Below are positions 8,803 through 16,973 of a stretch of DNA of 64,000 nt, one piece after another; the first letter of the stretch is position 1, and each line of letters begins with the position of its first letter. The stretch is taken from the NCBI RefSeq assembly GCF_008728835.1, contig NZ_CP042582.1, forward strand, positions 4,576,217 to 4,640,216. Direction: 5' to 3'. A model generated the notes under the pieces. The model did not search any database and was not told the DNA's origin. It saw nothing but the letters and a program-made list of their open reading frames with translations. The translations under genes and the position numbers were made by a program. The DNA comes from Hypericibacter adhaerens. Lineage in GTDB: Bacteria > Pseudomonadota > Alphaproteobacteria > Dongiales > Dongiaceae.

Positions 8803-9672
8803 TCAGCCGGCGAAGCGCGGCTCGGGCAGGCCGCGCACGCCCAGCCCTTTGACCGCGAAGAGATGACCCGCCTCGGCCTCCTTGGGCGGCACGCCGTTGA
8901 TCGCGCGCGCCATCGAAGTCACGTAGAGGATGTCGAGATCGGGCCCGCCGAACATCACGCTGGTGAGGCTGCCCACGGGGAACGCGATCTCACGGTCGAT
9001 GCGGCCGTCCGGCGCATAGCGGACGATGCGGTTGCCATAGACCTGCGCGTTCCAGACGAAGCCCTCGGAATCGACGGTCGAGCCGTCGGGCGCGCCCGGG
9101 TCCTTCGTCACCACCCAGGGTCGCTTGTTGGTCGCAGCCCCGGTGGCGAGATCGTAGTCGTAGGCGTAGATCGTCTTCTTCCAGGTGTCGGCGAAATAGA
9201 AGGTCTTGCCGTCCGGGCTCCAGCAGGGGCCGTTGGAGCAGATGATGCCCTCGTCGAGCTGCTGCGTGCGGCCGTCGCTATGGAGGCTGTGCAGCCCGCA
9301 ATTGTCGCGCTTCTCCTCGTAGTCCATCGTGCCGGCCACGAAGCGGCCGCGTCGGTCGACCTTGCCGTCGTTGAAGCGCGTGTTGGGACGGTCGGCTTCG
9401 GGATCGGCGATCGGCGTCGCGCGGGCCGTGGCGAAATCGTAGAAATGGAATCCGTTGCGCAGCGCCACGACCGCGCCGCCCTTCTCGCGCAGCGCCATCG
9501 AGCCGATATGTTCGGGCACCGGCCACCAGCGCACGTCGCGCCCGACGGCGTCGCAGCGCCAGATCGACTTGCCGAGGCTGTCGATCCAATAGAGCCGCTG
9601 CTCCTGGACGTCCCAAAGCGGGCCTTCGCCCAGCTCGTTCCGCGCCGGAACGAGCACCTCGATCGAGACCAT
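8803..9672 (-). CDS. SMP-30/gluconolactonase/LRE family protein (lactonase), copy 1
   Basis: A 289-residue six-bladed beta-propeller protein. Family marks are the metal-binding Glu in LGEGPLWD near the N-terminus, the Asn in TRFNDGKVD, the NGPCWSPDGKTFYFADT segment with catalytic Asp, and GAPDGSTVDSEG. These enzymes hydrolyse sugar lactones to aldonic acids with a divalent metal. GGGGAGG eight bases upstream selects the ATG at 9672 over a longer frame. A close paralogue lies 348 bases upstream (10021-10893); both end in PEPRFAG. In this cluster it would act after a sugar dehydrogenase. Confidence 0.9.
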   Translation of the reverse strand: MVSIEVLVPARNELGEGPLWDVQEQRLYWIDSLGKSIWRCDAVGRDVRWWPVPEHIGSMALREKGGAVVALRNGFHFYDFATARATPIADPEADRPNTRFNDGKVDRRGRFVAGTMDYEEKRDNCGLHSLHSDGRTQQLDEGIICSNGPCWSPDGKTFYFADTWKKTIYAYDYDLATGAATNKRPWVVTKDPGAPDGSTVDSEGFVWNAQVYGNRIVRYAPDGRIDREIAFPVGSLTSVMFGGPDLDILYVTSMARAINGVPPKEAEAGHLFAVKGLGVRGLPEPRFAG

Positions 9673-10020
9673 GCCTGCCTCCCCTGGTCCTTTTCCCCGT
9701 CGGGCCCGAGGGAAAAGGTTTTCCTTTTTCGGTCTTGCGCCTCGCCCCGGATCCAAGCCGGAAAGAAAGCGCCGCCGCTTTTTTGATCGGAAAAGCCTGC
9801 CATCAAGGCAAAAGCCTGGTCAAGATATCATCAGCACTGCCTTGTTTTTGCCCAAGCCATTCCCAAAATCGGGAATCCGGCCGGCTATGGCATTGCAGCA
9901 ATGCCTGAAAAGCTGGCAATCGTTTACCTAAAGCCACGCCGGATAAGCGGAATCGCGGGTGGCCGCGCGCAGCGGCGGCCGGCCCTTCGCCGCAGTTGCG
10001 CAATGGCGATGGAAGGAAGG
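9673..10020. promoter_or_regulatory. 348-base gap between the two lactonase genes, with two palindromes
   Basis: No gene is visible here. Two inverted repeats stand out: ATTCCC-6-GGGAAT at 9859-9876, and GGCATTGC-A-GCAATGCC at 9889-9905, a perfect 8-bp dyad with one central base. The second has the size and symmetry of a LacI-family operator and lies about 217 bases upstream of the copy-1 lactonase start. Assignment to the neighbouring LacI protein is inference. Confidence 0.5.
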
Positions 10021-10893
10021 TCAGCCGGCGAAGCGAGGCTCGGGCACGCCTTTGACGCCGAGGCCGGTGATGGCGAAGAGGCTGCCGCCGAGCGGCCCGT
10101 CCTCCGGGAATCGCGGCAGCGGCGGCTTCGCCATCGAGGTCACATAGAGGATGTCGAGGTTGGGTCCGCCGAAATTGACGCTCGTCACCTTGAGCACCGG
10201 CATCTTGATGGTGCGGTCGAGCCTGCCGTCGGGCGCGTAGCGGCGGATCTCGCCGGCATAGACCAGCGCCATCCAGACATAGCCCTCGGCATCGACCGTG
10301 GCGCCGTCGGGCGCGCCGCCGGTGCCCTTGACCGAGCAGAAAGTGCGCTTGTTCGAGGGCGTGCCGGTCTCGAGATCGTAGTCATAGACCGAGATCGCTT
10401 CCGACCAGGAATCGGCGAAATAGAAGGTCTTGCCGTCCGGGCTCCAGCAGGGGCCGTTGGAGCAGATGATGCCGTCCTCGAGCTTGTGCACGGAGAGATC
10501 GGGATCGAGGCGATAGAGCGCGCCGATCGGACCTGATTCCATCATGTCCATGGAGCCCGCGATGAAGCGGCCCTTCTTGTCGACCTTGCCGTCGTTGATG
10601 CGGGTCGTGGGCTTGTCGGGCTCGGGATCGTGGATGAGCTCGGTCTTGCCCGTCTTGAAATCGAGGAAATGGAATCCGGTCTGGAGCGACAGCACGGCAC
10701 CGCCTTTGCGCCGCAGCGCCATCGAGCCGATCTTCGCCGGCACGTCCCAGGTCTGGATCTCCTTGCCCTCGGGCGTGGCGCGCCAGACCTTGTTGCCGAA
10801 GCTGTCGATCCAATAGAGCCGCTGCTCTTCGACATCCCACAAGGGGCCCTCGCCCAGGATCGTCTTGCAGTCGACGAGCACCTTGATGTCCAT
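10021..10893 (-). CDS. SMP-30/gluconolactonase/LRE family protein (lactonase), copy 2
   Basis: A 290-residue paralogue of the 8803-9672 product, with the same propeller motifs: LGEGPLWDVEEQRLYWIDS, TRINDGKVD, NGPCWSPDGKTFYFADS, GAPDGATVDAEG and the PEPRFAG ending. It differs in the middle blades (MDMMESGPIG) and near the C-terminus, so the pair may open different lactones or anomers. GGGAGGAATT precedes the ATG. It is the first gene of the minus-strand cluster and shares a 164-base divergent region with the plus-strand double permease. Confidence 0.9.
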   Translation of the reverse strand: MDIKVLVDCKTILGEGPLWDVEEQRLYWIDSFGNKVWRATPEGKEIQTWDVPAKIGSMALRRKGGAVLSLQTGFHFLDFKTGKTELIHDPEPDKPTTRINDGKVDKKGRFIAGSMDMMESGPIGALYRLDPDLSVHKLEDGIICSNGPCWSPDGKTFYFADSWSEAISVYDYDLETGTPSNKRTFCSVKGTGGAPDGATVDAEGYVWMALVYAGEIRRYAPDGRLDRTIKMPVLKVTSVNFGGPNLDILYVTSMAKPPLPRFPEDGPLGGSLFAITGLGVKGVPEPRFAG

Positions 10894-10962
10894 GACCGAA
10901 TTCCTCCCTGGCTGCCGACGCCTTGTTCGCCGGCGTTCGATGCGGCCCTTACTAAGCAGCGT

Positions 10963-10973
10963 GTAAAATTTAC
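10963..10973. promoter_or_regulatory. GTAAA-A-TTTAC palindrome in divergent promoter region
   Basis: The extended site GTGTAAAATTTACC resembles LacI/GalR-family operators (TGTAAA half-sites facing each other). A second GTGTAAA half-site lies at about 10999-11005. The position, between a lactonase gene and the divergent double permease, would allow one repressor to act on both. Confidence 0.45.
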
Positions 10974-11057
10974 CTGCAAGAGGCGAGGCGCCGAGGGCGT
11001 GTAAAGAACGGGCCAGCCACGCTTTGCAGTGGAAACCCTGCCGGCCGGCGCGTCAGG

Positions 11058-12962
11058 ATGGCAGCCATGAATGCCGGGGCCGTCCGTCGTCGTCTGCTAC
11101 GGCTCGCACCGCGCCGCGAGGATCGCTTCATCCTCCTCGTCGAGGCGCTGCTGCTGTTGGGGCTGCTGCTCGCCTGGCACGCGGCCAGCCGGCGCCCGCT
11201 GGGTGCCGCCGATATCGCGATCTGGCTGATGGCGGCGACACCGCTCGCCTTGTCGGCAATGACACAGACGCTGCCGGTGCTCGCGGGCGGCCATGGGCTC
11301 GCCGCGGGCTCGACGGCGCTCCTGGTGAACGCGGTGGTCGCGATCGCGCCGATCGCGAGCGGCACGGATGCGCTGCTCTGGATCGTGGTGGGGCTTGCGC
11401 TCGGCGCCGCCGTCGGCGCCGTCAACGGCACCTTGATCGGGCAGGCCCGGCTGCCCACGATCGCCGTCACCTTCGCGACCAGCGTCGCCGTCGCGAGCCT
11501 GGCGCAGTATCTCGCCGCGAACGCGCCCGCGCCGACCGGTGCCTCCTCGATCCTGCAGGACGCGCTCGATCTGGGGTCCTGGTGGCTGCCCCTGCTGCTG
11601 ATCCTCGTCTTCTGCGCCGGCGGCATCGCCTTGCAGATGTCGTCGCTCGGTCGCGGTCTGGCGGCGATGGGCCATCGCCCGGGACTGGCCCAGCAGTTCG
11701 CCCTGCCCACCGCGCGCTGGCGCATGCTCGCCTACACGATCGCGGGCCTCGGCTATGGGGCCACCGGCGTCTTCCTCGCGGCCCAGGTCGGCTCGGTCGA
11801 CCTGGTGATGGGGGCGCCGCTGCTGCTGCAGATCTATGCCGCGGTGGCGCTGGGCGGCGGCGTGCCGGGCTTGCGCGCGGGCTCGGTGCCGGGATCGCTC
11901 CTGGGCGCGCTCGTCGTCTCGGCCACCGGCAATCTGATGCTGCCGATCGGGCTCGACGATTATCTCTCGAGCGGCTTCGATGCCTTCTGGCTGCTGCTGG
12001 GCCTCGCCTCCTGCGTCGCGCTGGTCCGGCTGCGGCCGCAAAGCGCGATCATGCCGCCGCCCTTGCCCGACCCGCCCGCCACGAACAGCGGCCTCGCGAT
12101 GCTGGCGCTGGGGCTGCTGTCGATCCTGGTGCTGCTCTTCATCGAGCCCGCCAACCGCGACCTGCTGACGATCGCCAGCCTGTTGCCGCTGCTCGTGGTC
12201 GGGCAGGGTGCCGTGATGCGCGCGGGCGGCCTCGATTTCGCCATGCCGGCCCTGGTCGCGTTCGCCGGCATCGGCATCGTGACGCTGTCGCAGGGGCTGA
12301 ACGATCTCCTGCCGCTGTCGGTGCCGGTGATCCTCATCGTCGCGATCCTCATCGGCGCGCTCCAGGGCCGCATGGCGCGCCGCTTGCGCCGCGGCATCGT
12401 GGTGCTGGGACTGGCGCTGGGCGGGCTGCTGCTGACGGTGGCCGATGCGCTGGTGGTGGAATCGCCGACCGGCTTCGCGCCCTCGATGCTGACCGGGCTC
12501 GCCACGACGCGTTGGGGCGGGCTGCCGCCGGTCGTCTGGTTCGCGGTGCCGCTGGCTCTGGGATCGGCCTGGTGGCTCGACCGCCATGGCCCGCATTGGC
12601 AGCGAGCGGCCTACTGGCTGAGCGCCGTCATGGCGGCCTTGTTCGGGCTGGCGATGGCGGGCTTCGCCGGGCAGTACAAGCTCGGCACCATCGACACCTA
12701 CCTGACGCCGACCTTCGTCGCGGCCGTGCTGGGCGGCATCTCCTTCATGGGCGGCCGCGGCAGCCTGCTCGCGGGCATCGGGGCCAGCCTGCTGATCACG
12801 GCGCTCGACAGCCTGCTGATCGCGGCCGGCTGGTCCTTCGAGTTCCGCCTGATCGGTTTCGCCGCGCTGCTGCTGCTCGCGGTCGCGTGGCAGGAGAAGG
12901 AGTTCAAGCCCTTCTTCCGGCTTCAGGCCCTGCTGCCGGCGGCAAGGCGCGAGCGATCATGA
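11058..12962 (+). CDS. Orphan fused double permease of CUT2 ABC importer family
   Basis: A 634-residue polytopic membrane protein with two RbsC-like halves (about residues 25-320 and 345-620). The halves carry diverged family motifs: GGHGLAAGS in place of GGxDLSxG in the first, RAGGLDFAMPALVA in the second, and a SFMGGRGSLLAG loop near the end. It is related in design to the double permease at 2708-4783 but quite diverged, and it has no ATPase or binding protein beside it. It may share the ATPase at 4783-6372, which is inference. ATGs at 11058 and 11067 are both possible starts. A hairpin follows the stop. Confidence 0.85.
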   Translation: MAAMNAGAVRRRLLRLAPRREDRFILLVEALLLLGLLLAWHAASRRPLGAADIAIWLMAATPLALSAMTQTLPVLAGGHGLAAGSTALLVNAVVAIAPIASGTDALLWIVVGLALGAAVGAVNGTLIGQARLPTIAVTFATSVAVASLAQYLAANAPAPTGASSILQDALDLGSWWLPLLLILVFCAGGIALQMSSLGRGLAAMGHRPGLAQQFALPTARWRMLAYTIAGLGYGATGVFLAAQVGSVDLVMGAPLLLQIYAAVALGGGVPGLRAGSVPGSLLGALVVSATGNLMLPIGLDDYLSSGFDAFWLLLGLASCVALVRLRPQSAIMPPPLPDPPATNSGLAMLALGLLSILVLLFIEPANRDLLTIASLLPLLVVGQGAVMRAGGLDFAMPALVAFAGIGIVTLSQGLNDLLPLSVPVILIVAILIGALQGRMARRLRRGIVVLGLALGGLLLTVADALVVESPTGFAPSMLTGLATTRWGGLPPVVWFAVPLALGSAWWLDRHGPHWQRAAYWLSAVMAALFGLAMAGFAGQYKLGTIDTYLTPTFVAAVLGGISFMGGRGSLLAGIGASLLITALDSLLIAAGWSFEFRLIGFAALLLLAVAWQEKEFKPFFRLQALLPAARRERS

Positions 12963-12970
12963 AAACCCCG

Positions 12971-12989
12971 CCCCTCCCGCAGGGAGGGG
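12971..12989. terminator. Short GC hairpin between convergent genes
   Basis: CCCCTCCC-GCA-GGGAGGGG lies eight bases after the double permease stop and just past the end of the convergent gntR-type gene. It has no T-run; it belongs to the CCCCTCCC family of intergenic elements and may act as a bidirectional stop. Confidence 0.5.
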
Positions 12990-13005
12990 GCTGAAAGAGA
13001 CAGGA

Positions 13006-13755
13006 TCAGCCCAGCGCCAGAAGCGAATCCCGGACCCGGGTCAGGTGGCGGTAGAGCACCTTGCGGGCCGCCTCGGGGTCGCGCTCCTTCAGCGCCGCCA
13101 CGATCTCGGTATGGTCACGGTCGTAGCTGTTGCGGACCTCGGGCGTCAGGCTGCGCTTCTTGAGCCGGTACCAGTCGGGCTCGTTGCGCACGACATTGAT
13201 CGCCTCGCACCAGGCCATCAGGATCGCGTTCTTGGCGGCCTTGAAGATGGTCAGGTGGAGCTGGGCGTCCCAATGCTCGAACTCGGCCAGGCCCTTGGCC
13301 GCGATCGAGTGCTTGAGGGCCTGCTCGATCTGGGCGATGTCCTCGGCCGTGGCCCGGCTGGCGGCCAGGGCCGCCATCTGTGGCTCGATGATGATCCGGA
13401 CCTCCATCAGGTCCGCGGGGCTCGCCCCCCGGAGCTTGGTGGTGAGGTCGCCGCTCATGCTCCCGTTGAGGGCATGACCGTTCCCGTTATGGCCGTTATG
13501 GCCATTGGTCCCGTTGGACTTCCCGTCGGAGGGGGAGCGGACGAAGGTGCCGCGCCCGACATGGCGCTCGAGCAAACCCTCGTCCTCCAGGAGCTTCAGC
13601 ACCCGCCGCAGGGTGTTGCGGGCGAGGCCGAACTGCTCGGCCAGGGCGCGCTCGGGCGGGACCTGCCGGCCTGCCGCCCAGCCGCCGGAGGCGATCTGGT
13701 TGCGGAGCTCTTCGGTGACGGTTTGTAAGCGCGCAGACTGACCGTGTGTTGTCAT
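13006..13755 (-). CDS. GntR-family (FadR subfamily) transcriptional regulator
   Basis: A 249-residue regulator. Residues 10-75 form the winged helix (LRNQIASGGWAAGRQVPPER, LARNTLRRVLKLLEDEGLLE, GRGTFVR). A low-complexity linker rich in Asn, Gly and His (TNGHNGHNGNGHALNG) follows, then a helical FCD effector domain with its metal-binding residues (EVRIIIEP, HWDAQLH, RDHTEIVAAL). The ATG at 13755 has AAAGGA eight bases upstream; a longer frame start is unlikely. It diverges from the operon beginning at 13914, and repeated TTGAACC half-sites sit in front of both genes, so autoregulation and control of that operon are likely. The effector is unknown. Confidence 0.92.
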   Translation of the reverse strand: MTTHGQSARLQTVTEELRNQIASGGWAAGRQVPPERALAEQFGLARNTLRRVLKLLEDEGLLERHVGRGTFVRSPSDGKSNGTNGHNGHNGNGHALNGSMSGDLTTKLRGASPADLMEVRIIIEPQMAALAASRATAEDIAQIEQALKHSIAAKGLAEFEHWDAQLHLTIFKAAKNAILMAWCEAINVVRNEPDWYRLKKRSLTPEVRNSYDRDHTEIVAALKERDPEAARKVLYRHLTRVRDSLLALG

Positions 13756-13760
13756 GGTAT

Positions 13761-13787
13761 TTGATCCTTTGAACCAACTTTGAACCA
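13761..13787. promoter_or_regulatory. Operator-like triplet of TTGAACC half-sites, gntR side
   Basis: TTGATCC at 13761, then TTTGAACCA at 13768 and again at 13779, spaced 8-11 bases apart, directly upstream of the regulator start. An inverted copy of the same arrangement lies at 13872-13897 on the other side of the divergent region. Confidence 0.65.
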
Positions 13788-13830
13788 TTAAATGCTGCAT
13801 TGCAAGCCCAAAAAATAGGCAGTTTGCCTC

Positions 13831-13858
13831 TTGACTCTGCCCACCTGCGATGCAGAAT
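13831..13858 (+). promoter_or_regulatory. Probable promoter of the 13914 operon
   Basis: TTGACT at 13831-13836 and CAGAAT at 13853-13858 are separated by 16 bases. Transcription would begin around 13865, just before the half-sites at 13872-13897, so a bound repressor would block promoter clearance. Confidence 0.5.
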
Positions 13859-13871
13859 TAGACAACAATTG

Positions 13872-13897
13872 GATCAATGGTTCAATAATGGTTCAAA
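13872..13897. promoter_or_regulatory. Operator-like triplet of GGTTCAA half-sites, operon side
   Basis: GATCAA at about 13872, then TGGTTCAA at 13878 and TGGTTCAAA at 13889, mirror the set at 13761-13787. The last copy ends only a few bases before the Shine-Dalgarno sequence AGGGAGG of the first gene. Confidence 0.65.
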
Positions 13898-13913
13898 TCC
13901 AGGGAGGATGCCG

Positions 13914-14819
13914 GTGAAGCTGGTGGTTTTCGAGCGTGAAGGCCGCCGGGGTGTCGGCATCCTGGAGCAGGAAGACCGGGTCCGCCCCTACCGCCTGACC
14001 GACGCCGAAGCCGCCCAAGGTCTCCAGCCCATCATCGAGGCCCGGCTCGCCGGCCGGGTCCTGCCGCTGGCGGATGTCACGGTGGCGCTGGAGGGGGTCC
14101 GGCTGGTGGCGCCCTTCCCCCACCCCCGGCGCAACATCTTCTGCGTCGGCAAGAACTATCACGAGCACGCCCACGAGTTCGCCCGGAGCGGGTTCGATTC
14201 CTCGGCCGCCTCCGGCGCCGTCCCCGACGCCCCCATCATCTTCACCAAGGTGCCGGAGACCGTGACCGGCCCCCACGACCCGATCCTGATGGAGCCCCGG
14301 GTCTCGGCCGCGGTCGATTACGAGGCCGAGCTCTGCGTCATCATCGGCCAGGGCGGGCGCGGCATCGCCAAGGCCGAGGCCCTGGCCCATGTCTGGGGCT
14401 ACACCATCGTCAACGACGTGACCGCCCGCGACCTCCAGGCCAAGCACAAGCAGTGGCTGATCGGTAAGTCGCAGGACAGCTTCTGCCCGATGGGCCCCTG
14501 CGCCGTCACGGCCGACGAGATCGACCTCGCCGACACGCCCGTGCGCTGCTGGGTCAATGGCGAGCTGCGGCAGAACGCCAATACCCGCGACCTGATCTTC
14601 GACGTGCCGACCCTGATCGAGACGCTCTCGGCCGGCATCACGCTCCTGCCCGGCGACCTGATCGCGACCGGGACGCCGGTCGGCGTCGGCATCGGCTTCA
14701 ACCCGCCGCGCTATCTCAAGCCCGGCGACCGGGTCCGGGTCGAGATCGGCGGCATCGGCCAGATCGAGAACGAGGTCCAGGAGTTCCAGGCGCAACGGCG
14801 CGCGGGCTCGGCGGCATGA
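13914..14819 (+). CDS. Fumarylacetoacetate hydrolase (FAH) family enzyme
   Basis: A 301-residue protein with the FAH fold. The C-terminal catalytic domain begins near residue 75 (NIFCVGKNYHEHAHEF) and includes the metal-binding acidic cluster AAVDYEAELCVIIG, the GYTIVNDVTARDLQ helix, GKSQDSFCPMGP and the LIATGTPVGVG loop. Members cleave or hydrate 2-keto or beta-diketo acids in catabolism. AGGGAGG ends directly before an ATG at 13908, which is too close; the in-frame GTG at 13914 has proper spacing, so I prefer it. The stop overlaps the next gene's ATG (ATGA). First gene of the long plus-strand run. Confidence 0.92.
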   Translation: MKLVVFEREGRRGVGILEQEDRVRPYRLTDAEAAQGLQPIIEARLAGRVLPLADVTVALEGVRLVAPFPHPRRNIFCVGKNYHEHAHEFARSGFDSSAASGAVPDAPIIFTKVPETVTGPHDPILMEPRVSAAVDYEAELCVIIGQGGRGIAKAEALAHVWGYTIVNDVTARDLQAKHKQWLIGKSQDSFCPMGPCAVTADEIDLADTPVRCWVNGELRQNANTRDLIFDVPTLIETLSAGITLLPGDLIATGTPVGVGIGFNPPRYLKPGDRVRVEIGGIGQIENEVQEFQAQRRAGSAA

Positions 14820-15595
14820 GCACCCAGACCATCGAGCGCATGGCGGTCGAGGTCGAGGGCGAAGGCGACCCGATCATCCTGGTCCATGGGCTCGGCGGCA
14901 GCTCCAACACCTGGACGCCGCAGCTCGGCATCTTGGCCGGCCGCTACCGCATCATCCGCCCGGACCTGCAGGGCTCGGGCCGCAGCCCGCTGGGCGCCGG
15001 ACCGCTCTCGGTCGACGGTTTCGCCGACAGCCTGATCCGCATGGCCAAGGTGCTGGGCGTCGAGCGCGCCCATTTCGCCGGCCATTCGCTGGGCACCATC
15101 ATCCTGGAGAAGATCGCCATCGCCGAGCCGCGGCTGGTGCGCAGCCTCACGCTCTGCGGGCCGCTCCTGGCGCCGCCCGACCAGGGCCGCCAGGGCCTCA
15201 AGGACCGCGCCGCCAAGGCGCGCGCCGAAGGCATGGCCGACATCGCCGACGCGGTGCTGGCGGGCGCCGTCTCCGCCCATTCCAAGCAGGCCAATCCGGT
15301 GGCGCTCGCGGCCGCGCGCGAATCGCTGATGCGCCAATGCCCGCAAGGCTACGCCGCGACCTGCGAGGCGCTGGCCGCGGTCGAGGCCGCCGACGTGACG
15401 CGGATCACGGCACCCACGCTGCTGATCGCGGGCGAGAACGATCCCGTGGCGCCGCCCTCGATCGCGCGCACGATCGCCGACCGCATCAAGGGGGCCCGCG
15501 TCCATGTGCTGCCGCGGATCGCCCATTGGACCACCTTCGAAGCCGCCGCCGAGGTCAACGCATTGATGAAGGACTTCCTGGCGGCGCAGCGCTGA
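14816..15595 (+). CDS. Alpha/beta-fold hydrolase
   Basis: A 259-residue hydrolase with oxyanion region HGLGGSSNTW, nucleophile elbow GHSLG (Ser91), acid Asp209 in GENDPVAP and His237 in RIAHWTTFE, a complete triad. The overall layout is close to 3-oxoadipate enol-lactonase-type proteins, so an ester or lactone substrate is likely. Its ATG overlaps the stop of the FAH-family gene by four bases, so the two enzymes are coupled. Together with the amidohydrolase that follows, three hydrolytic steps come before the transporter genes. The substrate is not known. Confidence 0.9.
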   Translation: MSTQTIERMAVEVEGEGDPIILVHGLGGSSNTWTPQLGILAGRYRIIRPDLQGSGRSPLGAGPLSVDGFADSLIRMAKVLGVERAHFAGHSLGTIILEKIAIAEPRLVRSLTLCGPLLAPPDQGRQGLKDRAAKARAEGMADIADAVLAGAVSAHSKQANPVALAAARESLMRQCPQGYAATCEALAAVEAADVTRITAPTLLIAGENDPVAPPSIARTIADRIKGARVHVLPRIAHWTTFEAAAEVNALMKDFLAAQR

Positions 15596-15695
15596 CCGAC
15601 TGAACTGAACGGCTGGATCGATCGCCTGAGGCTTCCGCCAAGATCCCGTTCCAAGGGACAGGGAGGCCGGGCCAACCCCCGGGAGGGACGAGACC

Positions 15696-16973
15696 ATGAG
15701 TAACGTGCTCTTCACCAACGTCCGCATTTTCGACGGCACCGGCGAGCATCCCTATACCGGCGAGGTGCTGGTCCAGGGCAACCGCATCAAGCATGTGGGC
15801 CGCGGCAGCCGCACCGTGCCGGTCAACGGCAACACGGTCATCGACGGCGCCGGCTGCACGCTGATGCCGGGCATGACCGAGGCCCACACGCATTTCTCCT
15901 GGAACAACGCGGCCAGCCTCGACGCGATCTTCCGCATGCCGCCCGAGGAGCACACGCTGCTCGCGGCGAGCTCGGCCAAGACCTATCTCGACATGGGCTG
16001 GACCTCCTGCGTCGGCGCCGCGGCGGCCAAGCCCCGGCTCGACGTGGTGATCCGCAACGCGATCAATTCCGGCCAGATCCCCGGTCCGCGCTATCTCGCC
16101 AACAGCCAGGAGATCGCCACCATGGGCGGTCTCGGCGACACCAACCCGCCCCATGTGGACGCGCCCGAGATGTCCTTCGGCTGGGTCGTCACGGGCCCCG
16201 AGGAGATGCGCAAGGCCGTGCGCATGTTCATCAAATACGGCGTCGATCTCATCAAGCTCAATCTCTCCGGCGAGGAGATGACCGACACCAAGGCGCAGGA
16301 AACGCCGATGGCGGAGGAAGAGATCGTCATGGCCGTCACCGAGGCCAAGCGCCGCGGCATCCGCGTCTGCGCCCATGCCCGTTCCGACGAATCCGTGCGG
16401 CTCTGCATCAAGCACGGCATCGAGATCATCTATCACGCCTCCTACTGCACCGACGAGACGATCGACCTGCTGGCGCAGCACAAGGACAAGTTCTTCGTGG
16501 CGCCGGGCCTGGGCTGGCTCGTCAACACGGCGCGCAATGCCGGTCCCTTCGGCATCAAGCCGGATTCGCCGCTCGGCATCTATTATGAGCGCGAGCTCCA
16601 TATCGCGATCGAGACCATGCGCAAGATGCACCGCAAGGGCATCCGCGTGCTCCCCGGCGGCGATTACGGCTTCGCCTGGACCAAGCACGGCGCCAACGCC
16701 AAGGATCTCGAATATTTCGTCGACATGCTCGGCATGAGCCCGATCGAGACGCTGATCGCTGCCACGCGCTATGGCGGGCAGATCATGGGCCGGCCGGGCG
16801 AGCTGGGCCAGATCAAGACCGGCTATCTCGCCGACATGCTGCTGATCGACGGCGATCCGGTCGCCAATATCCGCATCCTGCAGGACCGCAACCGCATCCT
16901 GGCCGTGATGAAGGACGGCGAGTTCTTCCGCTCGCCCGATATGCAGCCGAGCCGCGCGCGCGTCGCGGTCTAA
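15696..16973 (+). CDS. Amidohydrolase family protein (imidazolonepropionase/prolidase-like)
   Basis: A 425-residue metal-dependent hydrolase. The small beta-sandwich N-terminus (FTNVRIFDGTGEHPYTGEVL) leads into the TIM barrel with H-x-H in MTEAHTHFSW, a possible bridging Lys in LIKLNLSGE, His in VCAHARSDES and in IIYHASY, and the barrel-end Asp in LPGGDYGF. The C-terminus returns to the sandwich (GYLADMLLIDGDP). This subgroup hydrolyses cyclic amides, dipeptides or carbamates. GGGAGGG is 10 bases upstream. It is followed by a 215-base gap before the importer genes. Role inferred: ring or amide opening of the imported compound. Confidence 0.9.
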   Translation: MSNVLFTNVRIFDGTGEHPYTGEVLVQGNRIKHVGRGSRTVPVNGNTVIDGAGCTLMPGMTEAHTHFSWNNAASLDAIFRMPPEEHTLLAASSAKTYLDMGWTSCVGAAAAKPRLDVVIRNAINSGQIPGPRYLANSQEIATMGGLGDTNPPHVDAPEMSFGWVVTGPEEMRKAVRMFIKYGVDLIKLNLSGEEMTDTKAQETPMAEEEIVMAVTEAKRRGIRVCAHARSDESVRLCIKHGIEIIYHASYCTDETIDLLAQHKDKFFVAPGLGWLVNTARNAGPFGIKPDSPLGIYYERELHIAIETMRKMHRKGIRVLPGGDYGFAWTKHGANAKDLEYFVDMLGMSPIETLIAATRYGGQIMGRPGELGQIKTGYLADMLLIDGDPVANIRILQDRNRILAVMKDGEFFRSPDMQPSRARVAV

